From contig NZ_FNEX01000004.1 of the NCBI RefSeq assembly GCF_900100435.1, positions 124,001 to 188,000 on the forward strand: a stretch of 64,000 nucleotides of DNA, given 5' to 3'. This document shows positions 44,700 through 53,252 of this stretch, one piece after another. The notes under the pieces were generated by a model, which worked only from the letters and a program-made list of their open reading frames with translations, was not told where the DNA came from and ran no database searches. A program made the position numbers and the translations under genes. Source of the DNA: Pedobacter sp. ok626 (GTDB taxonomy: Bacteria > Bacteroidota > Bacteroidia > Sphingobacteriales > Sphingobacteriaceae). How positions within the stretch are numbered: position 1 is the stretch's first letter; every line of letters begins with the position of its first letter.

Positions 44700-45998
44700 A
44701 TGATTGATTTAACTTATTTAAATGACCGGTTTGAACACTTGCAACAAGCAAGTGCTGATGATGGTATTGCTGTAATTAGAAAAAATAGCTTCGACAGCTT
44801 TAATAAGACTGGTCTACCTACTTATCGGACGGAAGATTGGAAATATACCAGTATCAGTAACTTGTTTGATGAAAGCTTTGCGCAAGCCGGACATACGATT
44901 ACACTTGCTGATCTGGACGCTTTACGGATGCCTGGGCACCATAAAGCTAACGAGCTGGTGTTTGTAAATGGACGCTTTGATGCTACACTTTCTAATATTC
45001 TTTCTACCGATGATGAGTTGACTGTTTTATCATTAAAGGATGCCGCAAAGGGTGAATACAAGGATTTAGTAGCTCGCTATTTAAATAAAAGCAGCGAATA
45101 TATGAAGGATGGTGTTCATGCATTGAATGGCGCTTTTATTGAAGAAGGAGTTTTTGTGTATATCCATAAAGGGAAAACACCACAACATCCCTTGTATATA
45201 TATCATATTTTAGATGGCAGGGATCATCCTGTGATGGCGCAGCCCCGCGGGTTAATCTATGTTGCTGAAAACAGTAGGTTACAGTTGACAGAGACTTATG
45301 CAACTTTAGGGGTATCTGATAGTTTTTGCAATGGGGTGCTAGAGGTAGTAGTTGACCAAAATGCTTATGTAGAGTATTATAAAATACAAAATGATAAAAG
45401 CAATGCCAGTCAGGTAAGCACGACTCATATTACCCAAATTGGACGTAGTTACGTACACACGGTAACTGTAACCCTAAATGGGGGTGTTGTTCGCAACAAT
45501 ATGAACCTGGTACTTGATGCAGCGGGTAATGAAACTCATTTATACGGCCTTTATTTGTTAAAGGGTAAGACTCATGCTGATAACCATACGATGATTGACA
45601 ATAAACAACCCAATTGTTTTAGCAATCAATTGTATAAGGGCATTGCTGATGATTTCTCGACTGCTGTATTTAATGGTAAGATTATGGTGCAGCCTGATGC
45701 GCAGAAAACCAATTCCTTTCAATCCAATAAAAATATTCTGTTATCAGATAACGCAACTATAAATACTAAACCACAGCTTGAAATATTTGCTGATGATGTG
45801 AAATGTTCGCACGGTTGTACCGTAGGGCAGCTTGATGAGGAAGCCTTGTTTTATTTAAGAGCAAGAGGCATCCCTAAAGATAAAGCGGAAGTATTGCTTT
45901 TACAAGCTTATGCAGCTGATGTTTTGGCTCATATTAAACCGATGGCTATTCGTGCTTACGTGGAAAAACTGATTTACGAACACTTATCTATTGTGTAA
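44700..45998 (+). CDS. sufD: Fe-S cluster assembly protein SufD
   Basis: 432 residues, the SufB-like partner in SufBC2D. Seen are the N-terminal GLPTYRTEDWKYTSISNLFD, the beta-helical core (NEALFYLR-type end: HGCTVGQLDEEALFYLRARG) and KCSHGCTVG with conserved His and Cys residues. sufS begins one base after its stop codon, so translation is probably coupled. Confidence 0.97.
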   Translation: MIDLTYLNDRFEHLQQASADDGIAVIRKNSFDSFNKTGLPTYRTEDWKYTSISNLFDESFAQAGHTITLADLDALRMPGHHKANELVFVNGRFDATLSNILSTDDELTVLSLKDAAKGEYKDLVARYLNKSSEYMKDGVHALNGAFIEEGVFVYIHKGKTPQHPLYIYHILDGRDHPVMAQPRGLIYVAENSRLQLTETYATLGVSDSFCNGVLEVVVDQNAYVEYYKIQNDKSNASQVSTTHITQIGRSYVHTVTVTLNGGVVRNNMNLVLDAAGNETHLYGLYLLKGKTHADNHTMIDNKQPNCFSNQLYKGIADDFSTAVFNGKIMVQPDAQKTNSFQSNKNILLSDNATINTKPQLEIFADDVKCSHGCTVGQLDEEALFYLRARGIPKDKAEVLLLQAYAADVLAHIKPMAIRAYVEKLIYEHLSIV

Positions 45999-45999
45999 C

Positions 46000-47214
46000 A
46001 TGACGGTATCAGAATTAAGGGGGCAGTTCCCGATCTTAGGTAGAACAGTAAAGGGTAAACCACTGGTTTATTTTGATAATGCAGCTACTTCGCAAAAGCC
46101 ACAAAGTGTGATTGATGCGTTGAGCCATTATTATTCGCACTATAATGCCAATATCCATCGGGGCATACATACTTTGGCCGAAGAGGCTACATTGGCTTAC
46201 GAAGCTACACGTTTTGCTGTGCAGGAATTTGTAGGTGCTGCTTTTGTGGAAGAGATTATTTTTACAAGAGGAACTACCGAGGCCATTAATCTGGTCGCAT
46301 ATACCTGGGGGAGAGAAAATATTGATGCTGGCGATGAAATCATTATTTCGGGGATGGAGCATCATTCTAATATTGTTCCATGGCAAATCCTCTGTGAAGA
46401 AAAGGGTGCTATTTTAAAAGTAATTCCTGTAAAAGATAACGGCGAACTGGCGATGAACGTTTACCAGGAATTGCTGAGCAATAAGACCAAATTGGTGTCT
46501 ATTGTGCAGGTATCTAATTCGTTGGGTACCGTAAATTCTGTTAAAGAGATGATCGCTGCAGCACATCGGGTTGGTGCTAAAGTATTGGTTGATGGGGCAC
46601 AATCTGCTGTTCATCTGGATATCGATGTACAGGATATGGATTGTGATTTCTTTGCCTTTTCTGGGCATAAAGTATATGGGCCAACAGGCGTTGGTGCTTT
46701 GTATGGTAAAAAGGAATTGCTCGAAAATATGCCTGTTTTTCAAGGTGGTGGAGAAATGATTAAAGAGGTGACCTTCGAAAAGACCACCTACAATGATCTG
46801 CCCTATAAATATGAAGCTGGTACGCCAAATATTGCAGATACTATTGCTTTAAAAACAGCCTTGGACTTTATTAAAAGCGTAGGAAAAGATCGAATCAGAA
46901 AGCACGAAGCGGAACTATTAGCTTATGCAACTACCGAGCTAGAGGCAATTCCGGGACTTAAAATTATCGGTAATGCTAAGGATAAAGTGAGTTTGGTGTC
47001 TTTTGTGATCGAAGGCGTACATCCACAGGATATCGGTGTATTACTCGATAATATGGGAATTGCGGTTAGGACAGGTCACCATTGTACACAGCCTTTAATG
47101 AAACGTTTTGGTATTCCGGGTACAGTAAGAGCCTCTTTTGCATTGTACAATCAGAAGGAGGAAATAGATGTGCTGGTTACTTGTTTACATAAGGCTTTAA
47201 AAATGTTATTGTAA
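46000..47214 (+). CDS. sufS: cysteine desulfurase SufS
   Basis: A 404-residue PLP enzyme that takes sulfur from cysteine for cluster assembly. Seen are YFDNAATSQKP, THTEHHSN-type GMEHHSNIVPWQ, the PLP lysine in FFAFSGHKVYGPTGVG, and the active-site Cys loop RTGHHCTQPLM. The ATG at 46000 is used (a TTG frame begins at 45991, inside sufD). Its stop overlaps the sufE start by 1 nt. Confidence 0.97.
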   Translation: MTVSELRGQFPILGRTVKGKPLVYFDNAATSQKPQSVIDALSHYYSHYNANIHRGIHTLAEEATLAYEATRFAVQEFVGAAFVEEIIFTRGTTEAINLVAYTWGRENIDAGDEIIISGMEHHSNIVPWQILCEEKGAILKVIPVKDNGELAMNVYQELLSNKTKLVSIVQVSNSLGTVNSVKEMIAAAHRVGAKVLVDGAQSAVHLDIDVQDMDCDFFAFSGHKVYGPTGVGALYGKKELLENMPVFQGGGEMIKEVTFEKTTYNDLPYKYEAGTPNIADTIALKTALDFIKSVGKDRIRKHEAELLAYATTELEAIPGLKIIGNAKDKVSLVSFVIEGVHPQDIGVLLDNMGIAVRTGHHCTQPLMKRFGIPGTVRASFALYNQKEEIDVLVTCLHKALKMLL

Positions 47215-47660
47215 TGAATGTGAGATCAATTGCTGAAATTGAAAAGGAGATTGTTGAAGATTTTGCCTTGTTTGACAGCTGGGAAGATAAGTACGAATAC
47301 ATTATCGATCTGGGTAAAAAACTAGAGGTTCTTGAGGATCAATATAAGATAGAAGAGAATAAGATTAAAGGATGTCAGTCTACCGTTTGGCTTACCGCTT
47401 CGTATGAAGATGGGATAGTGGTTTTTAAGGCCGACAGTGATGCTGTTATTGTTAAAGGTTTAATTAGCATGTTGATCAAGGTACTATCGGGACATAGTCC
47501 AGAAGATATATTAACAGCGAAAATGGATTTTATAGCTGAAATTGGTATGATGACACATTTGGCCCAAACCCGTTCTAATGGTTTGCTGGCCATGATTAAA
47601 CAAATGAAAAATTACGCGCTTGCTTATAAGATGATGCAAGAGGGCGAAAAAAATAAATAG
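47214..47660 (+). CDS. sufE: sulfur acceptor SufE
   Basis: A 148-residue SufE with the persulfide-carrying Cys in IKGCQSTVWL, the DLGKKLEVLEDQYKIEENK helix and a C-terminal NGLLAMIKQMK helix. It accepts sulfur from SufS and boosts its activity. Start overlaps the sufS stop by 1 nt; the next gene begins 3 nt after its stop. Confidence 0.96.
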   Translation: MNVRSIAEIEKEIVEDFALFDSWEDKYEYIIDLGKKLEVLEDQYKIEENKIKGCQSTVWLTASYEDGIVVFKADSDAVIVKGLISMLIKVLSGHSPEDILTAKMDFIAEIGMMTHLAQTRSNGLLAMIKQMKNYALAYKMMQEGEKNK

Positions 47661-47663
47661 GTC

Positions 47664-47978
47664 ATGGATAAGGAAGAATTAAAACAGAAAGTTATTGATT
47701 GTTTGCAGACCATATATGATCCAGAAATACCGGTCAGCATATACGAGCTTGGCTTGATCTACGAAACGGAGATTTTGCCCCCGTTAAATAACGTGCAGAT
47801 AGTAATGACACTTACTGCGCCCGGTTGCCCTGCTGCACAGATTATCCCTCAGGAGGTAGAGCAGAAAGTGAAAGAGATTGAAGGGGTAAATGAGGTTACT
47901 GTTATTGTAACCTGGGATCCACCATGGAACAGGGATATGATGTCGGAAACCGCCCGGTTTGAGTTGGGAATGATGTAA
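47664..47978 (+). CDS. DUF59/MIP18-family Fe-S assembly protein (SufT-like)
   Basis: A 104-residue MIP18-like protein: IYDPEIPVSIYELGLIYE, MTLTAPGCPAAQIIPQEVEQKV and VTWDPPWNRDMMSETARFELGM. The single reactive Cys (TAPGCPAA) and the DPEIP motif are conserved. Members (SufT, CIA2-like) help deliver clusters to target proteins. Embedded 3 nt after sufE and 18 nt before rrf2, so it is clearly part of the suf operon. Confidence 0.93.
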   Translation: MDKEELKQKVIDCLQTIYDPEIPVSIYELGLIYETEILPPLNNVQIVMTLTAPGCPAAQIIPQEVEQKVKEIEGVNEVTVIVTWDPPWNRDMMSETARFELGMM

Positions 47979-47996
47979 TTAAAGATTTTAAAGAAA

Positions 47997-48461
47997 ATGA
48001 AGATTACTGCACAAGAGGAATATGGGCTAAGGATTTTACTTCGTATTGCAAGACATGATCAAAAGGAAGGAATTAGTATCCCAGCTATAAGTGAAATCGA
48101 GGGGATTTCTACAGCCTATGTGGGCAAGCTTACGCGTACTTTGCGGATCGCTGGCTATATCAATAGTACACCTGGTTATAAGGGTGGCTATGTGTTGGCG
48201 CGTCCGGCTACAGCAATTAATATTAATCAGGTAATGAAAGTTTTGGGTGGGGCATTGTTTAGTAAGGAATTTTGTCAGGATTATCCTGGGGCTTTAAAGT
48301 TGTGTACCAACTCTGTTGATTGCTCCATTCGCTCTCTGTGGCAGATGATACAGCTTACGGTTGATCAGTTGTTGGATCGGGTTACTTTACAGGATTTGAT
48401 TAGTCCGGAGCAAGAATCAAGCGCTTTACTAGAGTCTATTTTACATCAACATGCTTCATAA
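47997..48461 (+). CDS. Rrf2 family transcriptional regulator
   Basis: A 154-residue winged-helix regulator of the Rrf2/IscR type. It has KITAQEEYGLRILLRIARHD, the recognition helix region ISTAYVGKLTRTLRIAGYI, and the wing (TPGYKGGYVLARPA). Three cysteines (KEFCQDYPGALKLCTNSVDC) match the cluster-binding positions of IscR-like proteins, so it may sense Fe-S status through a bound cluster and feed back on this operon. It is the last gene, 18 nt after the DUF59 gene. Confidence 0.92.
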   Translation: MKITAQEEYGLRILLRIARHDQKEGISIPAISEIEGISTAYVGKLTRTLRIAGYINSTPGYKGGYVLARPATAININQVMKVLGGALFSKEFCQDYPGALKLCTNSVDCSIRSLWQMIQLTVDQLLDRVTLQDLISPEQESSALLESILHQHAS

Positions 48462-48763
48462 ATTTAAGCGCAGCATTTGTGCTAAGCAAAAGGCGCCCTG
48501 CTAAAAGAAGCAGGACGCCTTAACGCTCTCGAAGTAAAACTAAGCAACTAATTGAAATAGACCAACTTTTTAGGGCATTCTTTTTGTTCCTTTTGTTCAG
48601 CGCCTATGGCGGTTGAATGAGAACTGTGACCAGATCTTCAAAACGAACTTTTTTTATCGTAAAAATGAACAGAGGATATTTCTTGCAACAAAAATTGATA
48701 AAAGTCCTGCTCATAAAAAATATAAAATGTATGAAGTTTGAAGCATAAGCTTAATTTTGCCAA
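48462..48763. other. 302-bp gap with a strong hairpin after the suf operon
   Basis: 48490-48502 and 48509-48521 form a 13-bp stem with one mismatch (AAGGCGCCCTGCT against AGCAGGACGCCTT) and a 6-nt loop. It is GC-rich but has no T-run, so it is either an imperfect terminator or a 3' mRNA-stabilising structure. The remainder has no recognisable feature apart from the murF promoter element at its end. Confidence 0.6.
48752..48759 (+). promoter_or_regulatory. -7 element TAATTTTG, 4 nt before the murF-alr ATG
   Basis: An exact TAnnTTTG match with only four bases (CCAA) to the ATG at 48764. This predicts a leaderless or nearly leaderless transcript. Confidence 0.5.
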
Positions 48764-51217
48764 ATGAGCATTTCCCCTTATACAATTAATCATATTGCAG
48801 CACTGCTAAACATTGCATCTTTTAAAAAAGCACAAGATGCAGTAATTAGGAAATTAGTGATTGACAGCAGGACGGTGATAGATCCGGATGGCTCCTTATT
48901 TTTTGCCTTGAGTGGTAAAAGAGATGGTCATGAATACCTTGCGGATGCTTATGCTAATGGTATTCGTAGTTTTGTGATAAGTGATGGTAAATATGCTGAA
49001 AAGTATCCTGATGCGAATATTTTGCTGGTTAAGGATGTGTTGGTTGCTTTGCAAACACTTGCGAAATATAACCGTAAGTTATACAATTTAGAGGTATTGG
49101 GGATAACAGGAAGTAATGGTAAAACTATTGTTAAAGAATGGTTGTACCAGTTGCTGGCGGCTGATTTTAATATTATCAGGAGTCCAAAAAGTTTTAATTC
49201 TCAGATCGGTGTACCGCTTTCTGTTTGGGAAATAGGTGCTGATCATACTTTAGGTATTTTTGAAGCAGGTATCTCAAGAACTAATGAAATGGAGGTGTTG
49301 GCTGATATCATTCAGCCTACAATAGGCATTCTGACAAATGTTGGTGAAGCTCATGCTGAAGGCTTCTCTTCGCTAAGTGAAAAGCTACATGAAAAACTTA
49401 AATTGTTTAAAGACACCTCTCTATTTATTTATGCTCCTGAATATACTGAGGGGATAAGTAAGAATGATTTGCCTGGACAGCAAAAGTTTTCCTGGAGCTT
49501 TAAAGAGCAAGCAGACCTTCAAATTTTATTTATAGAGCCCATTGATGGGCGAAATTACATTAGAGCAAAGTTTAAGGGACATGAAATTGAATGTCTGATT
49601 CCATTTAGTGATAAAGCCTCTGTTGAGAATGGTATCATTTGCTGGGCGACTTTACTAGCGCTTGGTTATACTCCCGAGGAAGCTGATGAACGTCTGGAAA
49701 AACTAACCAGAGTAAGTATGCGGCTGGAGTTGAAAAATGGTATTAATAACTGCTCAATAATTGATGATTCTTATAGCGCAGATATATCTTCACTTGCTAT
49801 TGCATTAGATTTTCTGAACATCCAGAACCAACATGCCAAAAGAACATTAATCTTATCTGATATTTCTGAAACGGGTAAAAAAAATGAAGTTCTTTACAGC
49901 GAAATTGCCTCACTTTTAAAACAAAAAGATGTAGACAGATTAATTGGTATCGGTCCACATATTACTGCCTCGGCAGACCTCTTTGATCTTGAAACTACTT
50001 TCTTCGAAAATACACAAGGCTTCATAGAGAGTTTCCCTGCTATGCATTTCAGTAATGAAACAATTTTGGTTAAAGGGGCAAGAAAGTTTGAGTTTGAGCG
50101 GATCAGTAAATTGATCGCACAAAAAGTGCATGATACGGTTTTGGAAGTAGATTTGAATGCGCTGGCAGGTAACTTGCAGTTTTATCGTAGCAAGCTTGCA
50201 CCTGGTGTTAAAGTAATGGCAATGGTTAAGGCTTTTTCTTATGGTAGCGGTAGTTTTGAAATTGCCAATTTGCTACAATATCATAAAGTAGATTATTTAG
50301 CTGTTGCATATGCTGATGAAGGAATTGCTTTAAGAAAAGCGGGGATAAAAATGCCAATCATGGTTATGAGTCCTGAGCCTTCCGCCTTCGATGCGATTGT
50401 TCGTTTTAAGCTCGAACCAGAATTATATAATTTAGAGATTCTAAAAAGCTTTATCAGTTTCGTGCCTGAGTTTGATTATCCTGTCCATTTAAAAATTGAT
50501 ACAGGAATGCATCGTCTTGGTTTTGAAGAACCAGATTTGCCGGAACTTTTAAAAGTACTGACTGACACTAAAAAAATAAAAGTGGCCTCTGTATTCTCTC
50601 ACCTGGTTGGAAGTGAAGAGGGGATGCATGATGAGTTTACCAAACACCAGATAGCATTGTTTAAGACTGTTGCTGATGCAATTGGCCGTGCACTTGACTA
50701 TAAATTTATTAAACACATTTCCAATACTTCAGGGGTTTCGCGCCATCCGGAAGCACAATTGGATATGGTGCGGATTGGAATTGGTCTGTATGGTTTTGAT
50801 GGGGGATTAAAAAACAATAAAGGCTTGCAGACTGTGGCCGTTTTAAAAACAACCATTACCCAGGTTAAGCAAATTAAACCTAATGAAACTGTAGGTTACG
50901 GGCGTAAGGGCCTATTACCTGAAGGGGGTACTATTGCTACTGTAAAGATTGGTTATGCCGACGGTTATAGTCGTGCCTTTGGTAATGGAGTAGGGAGTAT
51001 GCTGATTAAGGGAAAGCTTGTTCCAACGGTTGGCGTGATTTGTATGGATATGTGTATGTTGGATGTAACTGGACTGGATGTGAAAACGGGGGATGAGGTG
51101 ATTGTATTTAATGATCAGTTAACTATTTCCAAATTGGCCGAGCAAATTGGAACAATTCCTTATGAGATCCTGACCAATGTTTCTCAGCGGGTTAAGCGCG
51201 TGTATTTTTACGAATAG
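48764..51217 (+). CDS. murF: bifunctional MurF ligase / alanine racemase
   Basis: An 817-residue fusion. Residues 1 to ~450 are MurF (UDP-MurNAc-tripeptide:D-Ala-D-Ala ligase) with the ATP loop in LGITGSNGKTIVKEWL, NSQIGVPLSVWE and IIDDSYSADISSLAIALDFL. Residues ~455-817 are alanine racemase, with the PLP lysine in VMAMVKAFSYGSG, HISNTSGVSRHPEAQLDMVRIGIGLYG and the second catalytic Tyr in IGYADGYSRAFGNG. One polypeptide thus makes D-Ala and uses the D-Ala-D-Ala product in peptidoglycan synthesis. This fusion is a well-known Bacteroidota feature. No Ddl is in the window. DUF502 follows after 43 nt with its own -7 element. Confidence 0.96.
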   Translation: MSISPYTINHIAALLNIASFKKAQDAVIRKLVIDSRTVIDPDGSLFFALSGKRDGHEYLADAYANGIRSFVISDGKYAEKYPDANILLVKDVLVALQTLAKYNRKLYNLEVLGITGSNGKTIVKEWLYQLLAADFNIIRSPKSFNSQIGVPLSVWEIGADHTLGIFEAGISRTNEMEVLADIIQPTIGILTNVGEAHAEGFSSLSEKLHEKLKLFKDTSLFIYAPEYTEGISKNDLPGQQKFSWSFKEQADLQILFIEPIDGRNYIRAKFKGHEIECLIPFSDKASVENGIICWATLLALGYTPEEADERLEKLTRVSMRLELKNGINNCSIIDDSYSADISSLAIALDFLNIQNQHAKRTLILSDISETGKKNEVLYSEIASLLKQKDVDRLIGIGPHITASADLFDLETTFFENTQGFIESFPAMHFSNETILVKGARKFEFERISKLIAQKVHDTVLEVDLNALAGNLQFYRSKLAPGVKVMAMVKAFSYGSGSFEIANLLQYHKVDYLAVAYADEGIALRKAGIKMPIMVMSPEPSAFDAIVRFKLEPELYNLEILKSFISFVPEFDYPVHLKIDTGMHRLGFEEPDLPELLKVLTDTKKIKVASVFSHLVGSEEGMHDEFTKHQIALFKTVADAIGRALDYKFIKHISNTSGVSRHPEAQLDMVRIGIGLYGFDGGLKNNKGLQTVAVLKTTITQVKQIKPNETVGYGRKGLLPEGGTIATVKIGYADGYSRAFGNGVGSMLIKGKLVPTVGVICMDMCMLDVTGLDVKTGDEVIVFNDQLTISKLAEQIGTIPYEILTNVSQRVKRVYFYE

Positions 51218-51248
51218 AGTTGTTGCACATGATTTTAAAGTTTTTATC

Positions 51249-51256
51249 TAAGTTTG
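51249..51256 (+). promoter_or_regulatory. -7 element TAAGTTTG, 4 nt before the DUF502 ATG
   Basis: An exact TAnnTTTG match with four bases (CATT) to the ATG at 51261. Same geometry as at 31344, 48752 and 54819. Confidence 0.5.
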
Positions 51257-51260
51257 CATT

Positions 51261-51854
51261 ATGAATAGAATTGGCAGGGCGTTACTGAATTATCTGATCA
51301 AAGGATTGTTAATCGTACTCCCTATTGCATTAAGTATTTTTATCGTAATCTGGGCTGTCACAACAGTGGATAGCTGGTTAAATGTAAATAACATTCTGGG
51401 GGTTGACCCCAAAACAGGTGCAAGTAGAAATATTCCTGGTTTAGGCCTTGCCCTAGTCGTTTCATTGATATTACTGGCAGGTATTTTTGTAACGTATTTT
51501 GTTACTGAACCAATGTACAATTGGTTTCAGCGTTTACTAGATAAAGTGCCATTTTTAAAGTTTATTTATTCTTCTATAAAGGACCTTACTGAGGCTTTTG
51601 TGGGGGATGAAAAGAAGTTTAATAATCCTGTTTTAGTAGAAGTGGAAGGTGATTTGAAGCGAATTGGTTTTCTTACCCAGGGTGATTTGAAATCTATCAA
51701 TCTGCCTGGAGAGTCTATCGTGTATTTCCCGTTTTCTTATTCATTTGCAGGGCAGGTGTACATTGTGAAGCATGAGAAAATAAAGCCATTAAATATGAGT
51801 GCTGCTGATGCCATGAAATTGGTGGTGTCTGGCGGGGTTAGCCATTTTGGGTGA
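51261..51854 (+). CDS. DUF502 family membrane protein
   Basis: A 197-residue protein with two N-terminal TM helices (LLIVLPIALSIFIVIWAV and LALVVSLILLAGIFVTYFV) and a soluble domain with VPFLKFIYSSIKDLTEAFVG, FNNPVLVEVEGDLKRIGFLT and YFPFSYSFAGQVYIV. These are the hallmarks of DUF502 (related to plant LIKE-COV). Function is unknown. Its stop codon (51852-51854) is directly joined to the structured repeat that follows. Confidence 0.92.
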   Translation: MNRIGRALLNYLIKGLLIVLPIALSIFIVIWAVTTVDSWLNVNNILGVDPKTGASRNIPGLGLALVVSLILLAGIFVTYFVTEPMYNWFQRLLDKVPFLKFIYSSIKDLTEAFVGDEKKFNNPVLVEVEGDLKRIGFLTQGDLKSINLPGESIVYFPFSYSFAGQVYIVKHEKIKPLNMSAADAMKLVVSGGVSHFG

Positions 51855-51936
51855 AAAATTGATCATTGTTCGCCTCGCCAAATCTTTTTCTGAAGGGAAA
51901 AATCTTTGCATGTCGGCTCACAACAATCAATTTTTT
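51854..51936 (+). repeat. structured repeat element, copy A (unrecognised family)
   Basis: An 83-nt element beginning at the last base of the DUF502 stop codon. The outer stem AAAAATTGAT pairs with ATCAATTTTT. Next are TTGT/ACAA and GCC/GGC helices separated by a 2x2 internal loop, and an inner hairpin TTTTTC-TGAAGG-GAAAAA. It ends in a T-run. The central ~61 nt match copy B (52426-52511, opposite strand) except for two bases that pair with each other. A candidate structured RNA or terminator, or a REP-like palindrome. Confidence 0.85.
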
Positions 51937-52017
51937 CTGGAATGACTAACAACCGGCAAGACGGATAGGTAGGCTTACAAATTGGAGAGGTGTTTAATCA
52001 GATTTAATTTTATAAAA

Positions 52018-52362
52018 ATGATAAAGATTTATCATAACAACAGATGTAGTAAAAGCAGGTGTGCTTTGGCTGTTTTAGAAGAAAGCGGAGAGGAGTTTGA
52101 AATTGTAAATTATCTGGAAGCCGCGCCAACTGCAGAGGAGTTGCGTTCTATTATTAGTAAGCTTGGTATTAGAGCTCATGAATTGGTTCGTAAAACAGAA
52201 GCGATTTATAAGGAGAAATATAAGGGGAAGGAGCTTTCTGATGAAGAATGGATTGCTGCGATGGTGATAGATCCTATCTTAATAGAACGCCCGATATTAG
52301 TATCAGGCGATAGAGCTGTAGTCGCAAGGCCTACAGAGAAAATCCACGAGATTTTGGGATAA
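52018..52362 (+). CDS. arsC: ArsC family (glutaredoxin-type) arsenate reductase-like protein
   Basis: A 114-residue thioredoxin-fold protein with the ArsC active-site motif YHNNRCSKSR (Cys10) and RKTEAIYKEKYKGKELSDEEW, then VIDPILIERPILVSGDRAVVARP as in glutaredoxin-dependent arsenate reductases of the YfgD subgroup. The ATG at 52018 fits the family start; an in-frame ATG at 51982 adds an unlikely N-terminus. No other ars genes are nearby, so a real role in arsenate reduction is uncertain; it may be a Spx/ArsC-like redox protein. It sits alone between two inverted copies of a structured repeat. Confidence 0.88.
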   Translation: MIKIYHNNRCSKSRCALAVLEESGEEFEIVNYLEAAPTAEELRSIISKLGIRAHELVRKTEAIYKEKYKGKELSDEEWIAAMVIDPILIERPILVSGDRAVVARPTEKIHEILG

Positions 52363-52425
52363 CATAGAAAACCAGCTATACTAAGCTGGATCTTTGAATG
52401 GTTGGTTTGTTAGACGATTTCAAAT

Positions 52426-52511
52426 AAAAAGATCAAATGTTGTGAGCCGACATGCAAAGATTTTGCCCTTCAGCAAAAGATTTGGCGAGGCGAACAATAA
52501 TTGATCTTTTT
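52426..52511 (-). repeat. structured repeat element, copy B (unrecognised family)
   Basis: An 86-nt minus-strand copy of the element at 51854. Outer stem AAAAAGATCAA pairs with TTGATCTTTTT: different sequence from copy A, but equally self-complementary. The inner hairpin is TTTTGC-TGAAGG-GCAAAA, so copy A's T-A pair is a G-C pair here. It starts 19 nt after the stop codon of the minus-strand LOG gene, in that gene's sense orientation, and ends in a T-run. Confidence 0.85.
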
Positions 52512-52530
52512 ATAGTAATATATTAGCCCG

Positions 52531-53238
52531 TTAGAAATTCGGTTTCAATACATATTTGTCGTAGAATCTGAAGATATGCTCAGCAGCTTCTTCAGCAGTA
52601 TCAACCAATCTAAAAAGGTTTAAATCTTCAGCATGGATATTGTGTTCTTTCTGTAACATCGTATTCGTAATCCAGTCTATTAACCCGCCCCAATAGTCCT
52701 TTCCAACTAATACAATAGGAAAACGTGCAACTTTGCCGGTTTGTATCAGCGTAATAGCTTCAAATAACTCATCCATTGTGCCCATTCCGCCAGGTAATAC
52801 AATAAAGCCCTGAGAATATTTCATAAACATTACTTTTCTGATAAAGAAGTAATCGAATTCCAGGAGTTTATTGTGGTCGATATATTTGTTGTGAAACTGT
52901 TCAAAAGGTAAATCTATGTTCAATCCTACGGATTTACCACCATTCATGTGGGCGCCTTTATTTCCAGCTTCCATAATACCTGGCCCACCGCCTGTAATTA
53001 CTCCATATCCACGTTCAGTTAATAATCGACCGCATTCAACGGCTATTTCATAGTATTTATTTGTTTCTGCAGTTCTTGCTGATCCAAAGATCGATACACA
53101 TGGACCTATTTTAGCTAATTTCTCAAAGCCGTCAACAAATTCGGCCATTATTTTAAAGATCTGCCAGGAGTCTGTAACTTTTATTTCCTGCCAGTTTTTA
53201 TTTTCGAAAGCGCTTCTAATTTTCTCTTCACTTGTCAT
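52531..53238 (-). CDS. LOG family protein (TIGR00730-like Rossmann fold)
   Basis: A 235-residue protein with the lysine decarboxylase-like/LOG fold. Seen are VSIFGSARTAETNKYYE, GYGVITGGGPGIMEAGNKGAHMNGG and the active-site motif VLPGGMGTMDELFEAITLIQTGK (PGGxGTxxE). LOG proteins hydrolyse nucleoside 5'-monophosphates to free base and ribose phosphate; in bacteria this is AMP-nucleosidase-like activity. It lies 14 nt downstream of the symporter gene on the same strand. Its 3' end runs into structured repeat copy B. Confidence 0.92.
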   Translation of the reverse strand: MTSEEKIRSAFENKNWQEIKVTDSWQIFKIMAEFVDGFEKLAKIGPCVSIFGSARTAETNKYYEIAVECGRLLTERGYGVITGGGPGIMEAGNKGAHMNGGKSVGLNIDLPFEQFHNKYIDHNKLLEFDYFFIRKVMFMKYSQGFIVLPGGMGTMDELFEAITLIQTGKVARFPIVLVGKDYWGGLIDWITNTMLQKEHNIHAEDLNLFRLVDTAEEAAEHIFRFYDKYVLKPNF

Positions 53239-53252
53239 ACACAGATGTATTT

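Noticed and set aside
48490-48521. Standard intrinsic terminator for the suf operon
   Set aside because: The stem is strong but no T-run follows, so I list it only as a hairpin within the gap.
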